This document shows, one piece after another, positions 9,273 through 16,344 of a DNA stretch of 64,000 bases (positions are counted from its first letter, which is position 1; every line of letters begins with the position of its first letter). Under the pieces are notes generated by a model that made no database searches, was not told the origin of the DNA, and saw only the letters and a list, made by a program, of their open reading frames with translations. Origin of the DNA: Symbiodinium natans (lineage: Eukaryota; Sar; Dinophyceae; Suessiales; Symbiodiniaceae); the NCBI GenBank assembly GCA_905221605.1, contig CAJNDS010002002.1:126001-190000 (forward strand), given 5' to 3'. Made by a program: the position numbers and the translations under genes.

Positions 9273-12119
9273 CTATATTGAGGACGACCTGGGGAAACCC
9301 AGGATTTTGGCTTGTTGGATCAGCAGCTCGTGCTCCACTGTCTCATAAAAAGTAGTGAGGTCGATGAAGATACTCACCCGACTTAAACCTCTCGATCGGC
9401 TAATTTCGGAGAGGAAGACTCTGCGGACTGAAATGTCCAAACAAGCTTGTCCTGGACGAGCCGCGTCCCACGGAGCTACAAGCTCAAAGCGGGCCATCCA
9501 TTCAGCCACCAGGTTGTACCTGGCTTGGGTCCAAAGCTTGTACGCCACATGGCATAGTGCAATCGGGCGTTCGATTTCTACCGACTTAACAAGCATGGTG
9601 ACCTGTGTGGTACACCACTGATGCGGGGCCTGGCCGGTTTTTTCCACAAGGTGAAAGAATTGGGTGAGATCCTCGACCCGTTTTTCAGGCAGGGCTTTAA
9701 GGAAGGGAATCGTCCATCCATCTGGTCCTGGGGCTTTCAGAGGCAGACGTTTGATGCGGAGCATAATTGCCAGTGGGTCTAGCGGAGGGAGTAGCTCGGC
9801 CTCTCGCTTAGCTTCTGCGTGCAGTAGGGGAAAAACGGTTGGAACAGGCTCGAACTCTCCTTGCCAAATCGGTTGCCACTGGGCCAATCGGCAGTATGGA
9901 CGGAGCATGGGTTCCATTATTTGGAAAGGCCTATCAAGGCCAGATTCATGGCTTTTCATGGCGCGGAAGAGAGGCCGCATTCCTTTCTGTACGGCGCCGT
10001 CTAGCCACTCCTTGTAACGCTCCTTGTCGCAACGGACGTGCTCCTTGAGGGCCCTTGAGGCTTCGTCCTCGATCCACTTGCGGGTGTCGATGTCATCCTC
10101 CCCGGCGAGAAGGGATTTGATCTTTGCCTGTTTGTCGCCATTGATTTCCTGGGCCTCGGAATCAGTCAGGCCTGACAACAGGTGCTCGAGCTCTTCGGCT
10201 TTGATGATTTTTTGGGGGGTTTTATTTGCCCAGACCTGCAGCCTCTGCCATTTTGCATGATTGTCCGTGTACTGATAGACTTTGGACGGGGCCATAAGTC
10301 GACCGTGTTTCAATGACAAGGTGATGCCCCGGACTGCGGTTTCTTCGGGACACACCGTTGCCGAACACTCTTGGGCCAGGGCGGCAAATGCCAGCGAGAC
10401 TTCATCAGAAATCTCACGCCCCATCCACTTGATATGCGTGATGCACGGCATTTTCCTGCTGCACCCTGCCACTTCACCAACAGGTCCATACGCAGGAAGC
10501 TGGAAAACCTTACACTGGCCCCCCATCGTATCGCAAGTGAGGATCAGGCTAGAGTGGGGCCGATGTGGGGCAGTCCAATCTGCTGCAATGCTGGAGATGC
10601 TCCTGAGCTTGCTGCTGCAGATGCAGTAGTCAAGTTCGTTGCCACTATCACACGTAGCCTGCCCAGTCACAATCGGGTAAGCTTGTAGTTCACTGAGGAT
10701 GTTGCTGGCCAGGAGCTCCTCTGGAGCCACATTCCAATCCCCTATGGCAAACCAGTGCCCAGAGTGAGCCTTTATATTTGCCATTAGGCGGGACAGGATT
10801 TCAGCGTTTGGGTGCGCATCATACGCTACACCTGACCGCAAGTAGACGCTGAAGCATGCAATCTCCGCCTGTCTTGTTCTGACCGCAACTGCAGTGAAGC
10901 CGCCTCCCTCGAAAGAAACATGATTTAAGAAACGGGCTTGCCAATGCTTACGAACCAGGATCCCCGTACCTCCGAGGACTCCTTTCCCTTGACCAGGGGA
11001 GCCCGACCCGCCATGCAACTCGTAGCCGCATCGTGCTGCTTTCCGGGCCGCTGACTCTCTTGAGTCTCCGATAAGGTGGGTTTCTTGAAGGCACACAACC
11101 GGCTCCTTGAGTTGGTCAAGCCAAGTTACAATTTCCGCCCTCCAACTGGTGACATTGGAAGAGCGAATGTGAAGTGGTTCTTTGGAGGGAAGGCTTAGCT
11201 GCTGTTGCACGTCCTTGAGAGCCATCCTCAAGGGTGATACCCCTACCGACGGGCCTCGAGAAGCACAGCTGAAAAGCTGCTCCAAAGTCCAGTGCTCCAA
11301 AAGCCCCTCGTTCTGAGGGGCTTGTTCCGCTAGTTCAATGATCGTCTCTTCGGCTTCGGCGCTGATGGCGTGCTGTCCATCGAGTTGAACCTCTAACTTG
11401 TGCCACAGCTTGGCTTGCTTTCGGTTTCGTGGTTCCACAAGGGCATGCTTCTTCCTAGTTTTTTGACCAGTATGCCCTGAAGGTAGTCTGGTTCCCACTG
11501 AAGCTGTACAAGTTGCTGGGGTTTGCGTCATGTCGCTGTCGTCTAGCAAGGACGCGGGAAAGAATTTGGGGCCACTGAGGCCGACTGGCGACTCCGCTTT
11601 TACAAAGGCCAGTGCTGTCTTTCTGGGAGTGGTCTTTCTCCTGCTCCTAGAAAGCCACTTGTTTACACTAGCCGAACCTTCTGCACAAACAGGCTGCTCC
11701 TGCGTGCTGAAGGAGAAACTCTCTTCATGCTCCGTATCCGCCTGCAAGAGCAGGGGAGTAGCTCCTCGGTCTGAGTCGAGAGTATTCGGAGTGCTGCAAA
11801 ATTGCGCCCCAAACCCTTGTGTGGGAACTGGGGCTTGCTCTTCGTGAGCCATGGTCATGTGAGTCTTGCAGGCGGAGTCCAGCCTGTTGAGAACATATTT
11901 GACCACAGGGCTCAACCGCGGGCCCTGGCTGCCCTGGGTCTCCTTGCCTCCTTGCTTCGGCCTCCAATGGCGCCGAAGCCTGTTACCCTCCGGAGGAGGC
12001 AGAAAAACTGGCTGCTCCAACGGTGCACATCCACCTGCTATACTGCAAAACTGTGACGCGTTCGCTGCGGGCCCTTGCCAGAGGGAGTGCCGCGCCTCAC
12101 TCCTCTGTGGCCCTGTGCC
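9273..12119 (-). CDS. LINE APE endonuclease and N-terminal reverse transcriptase
   Basis: This frame is open directly after the ORF1 TAG and lies in the same frame as ORF1; it has no ATG near its start, so readthrough or a nonsense change are both possible. APE endonuclease spans roughly 11200-10480, with SNVTSW, CLQETHL, GTGILV, YLRSG, IGDWNVAP, ELDY and a terminal PHSS (normally SDH-type). RT begins further on: APGPDGW, then IFIDLTTFYETV with the first catalytic Asp. The frame ends at 9273, just before the motif with the catalytic Asp pair. The enzyme nicks target DNA and primes reverse transcription. Its target here is the polypurine-tract/LTR junction of copia. Confidence 0.82.
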   Translation of the reverse strand, partial: GTGPQRSEARHSLWQGPAANASQFCSIAGGCAPLEQPVFLPPPEGNRLRRHWRPKQGGKETQGSQGPRLSPVVKYVLNRLDSACKTHMTMAHEEQAPVPTQGFGAQFCSTPNTLDSDRGATPLLLQADTEHEESFSFSTQEQPVCAEGSASVNKWLSRSRRKTTPRKTALAFVKAESPVGLSGPKFFPASLLDDSDMTQTPATCTASVGTRLPSGHTGQKTRKKHALVEPRNRKQAKLWHKLEVQLDGQHAISAEAEETIIELAEQAPQNEGLLEHWTLEQLFSCASRGPSVGVSPLRMALKDVQQQLSLPSKEPLHIRSSNVTSWRAEIVTWLDQLKEPVVCLQETHLIGDSRESAARKAARCGYELHGGSGSPGQGKGVLGGTGILVRKHWQARFLNHVSFEGGGFTAVAVRTRQAEIACFSVYLRSGVAYDAHPNAEILSRLMANIKAHSGHWFAIGDWNVAPEELLASNILSELQAYPIVTGQATCDSGNELDYCICSSKLRSISSIAADWTAPHRPHSSLILTCDTMGGQCKVFQLPAYGPVGEVAGCSRKMPCITHIKWMGREISDEVSLAFAALAQECSATVCPEETAVRGITLSLKHGRLMAPSKVYQYTDNHAKWQRLQVWANKTPQKIIKAEELEHLLSGLTDSEAQEINGDKQAKIKSLLAGEDDIDTRKWIEDEASRALKEHVRCDKERYKEWLDGAVQKGMRPLFRAMKSHESGLDRPFQIMEPMLRPYCRLAQWQPIWQGEFEPVPTVFPLLHAEAKREAELLPPLDPLAIMLRIKRLPLKAPGPDGWTIPFLKALPEKRVEDLTQFFHLVEKTGQAPHQWCTTQVTMLVKSVEIERPIALCHVAYKLWTQARYNLVAEWMARFELVAPWDAARPGQACLDISVRRVFLSEISRSRGLSRVSIFIDLTTFYETVEHELLIQQAKILGFPRSSSI

Positions 12120-13082
12120 CTACAGGTGCTCATCCTGATTTTCAAGGGGAGTAGCTCGACCCTCGGTTGGGCTACTCCGAAAATCCAATCTTCTTCTTGT
12201 CGGGCCGAACTCTGTTCCCTCTGGAAAAGCAGCTCCTATCAACTCGGCGGGTACTCCCACCTCCTTCTTCCAGGTGGGAAAATTCTGGGGCTCCCCTTCT
12301 TCAGCCTCGTGCCTGAGATGCTTGTTCAGCTGCGCCTGCTGCTCAGGCGTGAGGGCAATGCCGGCACATCTTAGGAGCCTGCTGGCTTCGACGGCCTGCT
12401 TTGGTTGATCCTCCTTTTCAACCTGCTCCTTGACTGCAGATTGGATCTTGAGGATGTCCTGCTCTTTCTGGGAGATTTTCTCCGACATCGCTGCAAGTTC
12501 TTTCATACTCTGCTCAAACTGTTCCTTGAGCCTTTCGGTGCGGCTTTGGAGCTGAACCTTCTTGGCAATGAGCGAGCGAAGCTCATTCGTGTTCTGTTTG
12601 TAGGCCGCCATTGTTTTCTGAAGTCGCACTTTTGGTGGAACCTCCTCCATTTGCTCATCCTTGGGCTCCTCGATGCCTGCTTCCTTGAGCAGAATCTTGG
12701 CTGCTTCATCTGCTCCGTTCCACAAGCTCTGTGCGGCCTCCTTGTATTCTTGATCAGACATGGCTCCTCTGGCTTCCAGGCCCGGGGGTGGTTGTGGGTG
12801 CGTCGGGGTCCAGCCTGCCGCTTCTAACGCAGTCCGGGCTCCTTCATCCAGGTGCTGCCATGCCTGATCTAGGGCCTTCACAGCTCTGTTGCCCTTTTGA
12901 GCTTTTGGGGAGATTCTCACCCTCTCTGGCGTCCACTTCCTCTCAGTGCCCCAGGACCAATTCCCCGTTTTCTTTGGCTTCTTTTTCCACGGTTTGCCAC
13001 AATGCCAACAGGTGGGATACCAAGCTAGGTCCTGGCGAGGAACCCATCCTGTGAAGCAATGCTCGCAGGTTGTGAAGCTCAT
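12120..13082 (-). CDS. LINE ORF1: Cys-pair domain plus coiled coil
   Basis: I take the ATG at 13082 (MSFTTCEHC) as the start; the open frame extends upstream without a better start. The 320-residue product has two Cys pairs (CEHC and CWHCGKPW) separated by an aromatic stretch, which looks like a small zinc ribbon. A basic segment follows, then a proline-rich linker. A long heptad-rich coiled coil covers about residues 170-240 (LRSLIAKKVQLQSRTERLKEQ and beyond). This layout suits a LINE ORF1 RNA-binding, self-associating protein. The frame ends in TAG and remains open after it into the endonuclease. Two of the recurring bulged hairpins lie within this ORF or at its end (12908-12922, 12145-12163). 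Confidence 0.7.
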   Translation of the reverse strand: MSFTTCEHCFTGWVPRQDLAWYPTCWHCGKPWKKKPKKTGNWSWGTERKWTPERVRISPKAQKGNRAVKALDQAWQHLDEGARTALEAAGWTPTHPQPPPGLEARGAMSDQEYKEAAQSLWNGADEAAKILLKEAGIEEPKDEQMEEVPPKVRLQKTMAAYKQNTNELRSLIAKKVQLQSRTERLKEQFEQSMKELAAMSEKISQKEQDILKIQSAVKEQVEKEDQPKQAVEASRLLRCAGIALTPEQQAQLNKHLRHEAEEGEPQNFPTWKKEVGVPAELIGAAFPEGTEFGPTRRRLDFRSSPTEGRATPLENQDEHL

Positions 13083-13640
13083 CTTGTTCAGGAAGAACCA
13101 AGTAGAAAACAGAAGGAAGGGCTCAGATGTTGGACTTATTGAGTTCGGCACACCACTTCTGCCGGCGGGCCTCCGACAGAAGTTTCCCAGCGTCAACGAT
13201 CCAGTCGTTCCTGGTCTTAGACCAACGAGCCAAAGCACGGAGTTGGTTTGTGACCCTCTGCCCCGGTGTGAGGTCGCGGGCACTGGGCTGCTCCTCGAAC
13301 TCGGCTTGTAAATAGGGCTTGATTGATTCCTCCAAGGGAACCCTCTCGGCTACCCCAAAACGCTGCACCTCGGGGGTGCGAGATCGCTCTCTGCCCGCCG
13401 TGGTGTGGGGGCCCCAGGCCGGAGGCCGGAGGGAACAAGGAGAGACTCACTTGCTGCTCAGCCTAGCAACAAGGGAGAGCCTCACCTTGCACTGACACAC
13501 AGATGGCTCTAACTACGGACAAGCCGGGGTTGAATGAGGCCTGTTCCCCAACGACAGTTTGAGGACTCGAGGCTGGTTCACCACAGCTACCGCTCAGCTA
13601 CTGTGTGCACCCCACCGGGGTTGAGCCGAAACTTGAGCCA
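13083..13640 (-). other. LINE 5' leader
   Basis: Begins TGGCTCAAG immediately after the target duplication. About the first 130 bases are shared with the non-autonomous unit at 33470 (GGCTCAACCCCGGTGGGGTG, GAGCGGTAGCTGTG, GAACCAGCCTCGAG). It carries two perfect bulged hairpins, at 13470-13489 (CAAGG-T-GAG-GCT-CTC-CCTTG) and 13436-13453 (CAAG-T-GAG-TCT-CTC-CTTG). No upstream coding sequence is convincing. Confidence 0.65.
13632..13640 (-). other. Spliced-leader-like 5' end of LINE
   Basis: TGGCTCAAG equals the last nine bases of the dinoflagellate spliced leader, whose known 3' end is TTTTGGCTCAAG. The same nonamer starts the unit at 33470. It may be a relict spliced leader copied from a trans-spliced transcript, or just the conserved end of this LINE family. 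Confidence 0.45.
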
Positions 13641-13654
13641 GGTCACATATATCA
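13641..13654 (-). repeat. LINE target-site duplication, 5' copy (copia-1)
   Basis: TGATATATGTGACC on the minus strand, preceded by the copia polypurine tract and AGT. The LINE starts at the next base. Confidence 0.9.
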
Positions 13655-13866
13655 ACTCCCCCTCATGACCAAGAGTTTCACTGTTGGTCACGTCAACTAA
13701 GCTCCACGCAAAGCCAACTAAGCTACTCGCCGGGCCATGGATTCCGGCGCATTCCTCAGACCTAGACCGCTGCACTGCTTCAGACCGCTGGAGGTCGACT
13801 GACTCTCGCAAAGTAACCTGGCTGGGCGGGTGGGCGGGTCAGCCAGGGCGGGCGGGTGGGCTCAAA
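13655..13866 (-). other. Copia-1 3' non-coding region and polypurine tract
   Basis: Between the pol stop and the LTR lies a GC-rich hairpin (CCTGGCTG...CAGCCAGG flanked by CCCGCCC runs), a repeated AGCTTAGTTG motif, and then ATGAGGGGG directly before AGTTGATATATG. The purine run is the expected plus-strand primer. The same region follows pol in copia-B and copia-C. Confidence 0.75.
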
Positions 13867-16344
13867 TTACCGCAGTCGCAAGCTTTCCAGGGCGGCGTCC
13901 GCGAAAGCTGGCGGATAATGCTGCGTTTCTTTGAGATCAAAGTTTCGTGAATGATCTCCCTTGCAGGTACATGCAAACGTTTCGGACATTGTTCGCACAA
14001 ACTGTTCATCGTTCGACATCAGTTTCCAAATCTTTCGGATAGGTAATCCATCTCTGCCTACCAAGCCTGAAACACAGCCGTGCACTTCGCCAGTGTAATG
14101 GGTTCGTTGCTTTGCAAACGAACGGGTGCTTGCCCATCCCCAGTAGGCACACCGCTGCGGCCATTCTATGACCCATACCCCTACTTGCGGGTGGTTCACC
14201 ATCACTAAGAAGCTCCGCCAGAGCTTGCGATGCACCGTGAATAAAGCTTGTAGATGGTCCTGATAGCCCGGCCGATCTTCGTGTCGCCGTTGGTACGGGC
14301 TACCTCCGGTACAAGGAGTGCTGCTCCAGAAAACAACCTTCATCCCCCATTCTCTCGCAACATTCATTGCAGACATGACCCGCTCCACGGTGTCATTTGA
14401 GGTTCCGTCAACCCCTTGAGTAATCGGCAGGACAAATACTTGGTGCACACTTCCTTGCAGGTACAGATTCGAACGTGAACTCGTGCAAAACTCGATCAGC
14501 AAAGTCGAATATTCAGTCTCGAGTTCGCATAGCCGACAGAAAGCTTCGTATTCGAGGTTGTCTGGCCCGAGTACAGAATCTAGCACTCCAGACAGCAACA
14601 AGCAAGACCTGACTGCTGGGACCTCTCGGAAATCGATGTTGGTGACATCTTCTAGTCCGAGGGTTGCTGTATGCATTGCTGTTTGGAGGCGATTGAAATT
14701 CTTTGTGAGAAGATCGCTCACATTCTCGGTTCCGGCCACTCCCTCTACTGCTAACTCGCCGCTATGGACACGGTCTTGGATAAAGCACAACCTCAAGTCT
14801 ATATGCCGCATGCGCCTGAGTAGCCCCTCCATGCTGGCAATTTGCCTAGCTGAGGCAGAGTCAGTGTACACGCGGTGGGGTTTCTGGAGGGTGCCCCAGA
14901 TATGCGCCGTCAATTGCGCAAGTCCTGCCACCTCTTTCGCTGCCTCGGCGATGGCAAACAACTCTGCCTCTGCTGAGCTGAGTGCCACGACGCTCTGCAG
15001 GCGGCTGTACCCCTTTATGCAGTACCACAGACCGTCCACTGCGATGTAGATCACTCCGCCACTGGTGCTCTTCCGGGCTACGCTCATCTCGCTGCCCCAA
15101 TTGCTGTCGCAATAGGCTACCAGGCTGGCATTCTCCCCCTCATTGGTCTTGCCATCTCCGAGCGGGAAGATTTGATCTAACAGCGGAAACGCTGCTAACC
15201 ATCGCAGGAACTTGCGAAGTGCATCTTCATGCACTTGCCGTGGCATGCTTTGTCCGCGTGACAACATGGAGTGAAAATACGTTATATCTGAGCGAGTTTG
15301 ACAGAGCCATCCTATCTTCCCTAGGCAACTTCGGAATCGTGAGGCGGCCTCACTCGACAGCTCCTTCGAAGGCTCTTCAACACTCTCCTCATCGTACATA
15401 CTCCTGATGTCGGGTGTCGTCAAGGATGCTTTCGCGGTGGATATGTCCCATCCGAAAGATGTAAAGACCGACTTCACATACTCAGGCTTCACCCCAAGCA
15501 TGATTTGTCGTCCATCCCAACGGATTAAACGGCCGAGGAATTCCATCTGCCCATCTTCGATCAGCCTCCCTGTCACTTTGACTTTCAAGACTGAACTCAG
15601 GGCTTCGTGGACGTACTCGAACCCTTTTTCGGTAGAGGACACAATGAGCAAATCATCCACGTACGCTAACATGATGATATACTCCCATCCGGATTCAAGG
15701 TTGACCCATCCGCTGAAAAGCGTCGGTTCAAGCGGACTCGCTTGTAAGCCTAGTGCAGATACGATCCTGTTCAGGTGTCGCTGCCAGCTAAGGCTGGCGG
15801 AACGCAAACCGTAGAGCGCTTTCTCTAGTATCAAGTACGCGGTTTCGCCGCTCTCGAGCGCGAATGTGCTTGGCAACTCGATAATGGTGGGTTCCACTAC
15901 CTGCGCAAAGAGAAACGCGGTGGATATGTCGAGGCCGTAAGCCCGCATCTTTCCCTTCGCCGCCCGTGCAAGGACGATCTTGAGGGCTTCCACCGACGCA
16001 GTATTAGAACTCAACCCCAAATCGAGTGCGGATGGTCGGCCATGAGCAAAATCCTTAGCGACTATCCTTGCTCGGACTAGTCCTGGGGCCTTCTGAGTGA
16101 GGACCCATCGGGACTTGACCGTCCGACAGTTTGGGTTGGCTTTGCGGTACTCATCTATCTCGCTCTTTGATCTTGCATAACCAACTTTCAGACTATCGAG
16201 CGCATTCACCTCTTTCTTGATTCCTTGCCATGTCTCTTCAGGGTCCAGCTGAAAACCTTCCAGGTCATCGTAGCTGGCTCTAGGTCGATTCACCCAGAGA
16301 GTCCTGTCTTGGATTCTCATGTACGTCCCTGCGGACTCATCTTC
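13867..16344 (-). CDS. Copia-1 reverse transcriptase, RNase H and C-terminal tail
   Basis: The frame resumes Pol after the frame break near 16344 (KEDESAG). RT shows KSRWVLTQK, RARIVAKDF, YGLDISTAFL with the first Asp, ALYGLRSA, and YVDDLLIVSS (about 15658-15669) with the catalytic pair. Copia-type RNase H follows: AYCDSNWGS, STSGGVIY, LSSAEAELFA, YTDSASARQ, RHIDLR and a final SDLLTKN. Beyond it is a tail of about 270 residues with STPCTGGSPYQ (about 14295-14327) and IEWPQRCAYW (about 14145-14175). These resemble, loosely, the catalytic Cys loop and ENP/ENV motif of cytosine methyltransferases. The RT-RNase H part is intact; expression would need bridging of the upstream frame break. Confidence 0.85.
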   Translation of the reverse strand, partial: EDESAGTYMRIQDRTLWVNRPRASYDDLEGFQLDPEETWQGIKKEVNALDSLKVGYARSKSEIDEYRKANPNCRTVKSRWVLTQKAPGLVRARIVAKDFAHGRPSALDLGLSSNTASVEALKIVLARAAKGKMRAYGLDISTAFLFAQVVEPTIIELPSTFALESGETAYLILEKALYGLRSASLSWQRHLNRIVSALGLQASPLEPTLFSGWVNLESGWEYIIMLAYVDDLLIVSSTEKGFEYVHEALSSVLKVKVTGRLIEDGQMEFLGRLIRWDGRQIMLGVKPEYVKSVFTSFGWDISTAKASLTTPDIRSMYDEESVEEPSKELSSEAASRFRSCLGKIGWLCQTRSDITYFHSMLSRGQSMPRQVHEDALRKFLRWLAAFPLLDQIFPLGDGKTNEGENASLVAYCDSNWGSEMSVARKSTSGGVIYIAVDGLWYCIKGYSRLQSVVALSSAEAELFAIAEAAKEVAGLAQLTAHIWGTLQKPHRVYTDSASARQIASMEGLLRRMRHIDLRLCFIQDRVHSGELAVEGVAGTENVSDLLTKNFNRLQTAMHTATLGLEDVTNIDFREVPAVRSCLLLSGVLDSVLGPDNLEYEAFCRLCELETEYSTLLIEFCTSSRSNLYLQGSVHQVFVLPITQGVDGTSNDTVERVMSAMNVAREWGMKVVFWSSTPCTGGSPYQRRHEDRPGYQDHLQALFTVHRKLWRSFLVMVNHPQVGVWVIEWPQRCAYWGWASTRSFAKQRTHYTGEVHGCVSGLVGRDGLPIRKIWKLMSNDEQFVRTMSETFACTCKGDHSRNFDLKETQHYPPAFADAALESLRLR

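Larger units (their letters stand above)
4856..13640 (-). mobile_element. Full-length APE-type LINE in the 3' LTR of copia-1
   Basis: An 8.8-kb non-LTR retrotransposon on the minus strand, flanked by the 14-bp duplication TGATATATGTGACC. Order 5' to 3': a leader beginning TGGCTCAAG, ORF1 (Cys pairs and coiled coil), a frame with APE endonuclease and RT, an RNase H region, a small Cys-rich ORF, a protein-kinase-like ORF, and a 3' UTR ending CTCTCGAG with no poly(A). It is disabled by a frameshift within RT near 9285, a frameshift near 7055 shared with the copy at 47959, and a 2-nt deletion near 5337. APE, RT and RNase H together suggest an I/R1-like or L1/Tx1-like lineage; the clade cannot be fixed by eye. 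Confidence 0.88.
4856..13640 (-). repeat. Recurrent bulged hairpins (GAG-NNN-CTC) throughout the LINE
   Basis: On the LINE sense strand the pattern is stem, 1-2 nt bulge on the 5' side, GAG, three bases, CTC, complementary stem. I found it at 13470-13489, 13436-13453, 12908-12922, 12145-12163, 11709-11726, 9785-9803, 9662-9679, 9215-9232, 6671-6686, 6145-6162, 6063-6082, 5506-5523 and 5079-5094, and more weakly at about 5019-5033. Lower stems are 3-5 bp and differ in sequence (CAAGG, GGGT, GAGGT, GAAG, GGGA), so the structure recurs rather than the sequence. Members occur in UTRs and inside ORFs. Confidence 0.7.

Noticed and set aside
9270-9300. Programmed -1 frameshift at TTTCCCC within LINE RT
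   Set aside because: The heptamer fits the slippery pattern, but a shift inside the RT catalytic core makes little sense; a 1-nt loss in a homopolymer run is simpler.
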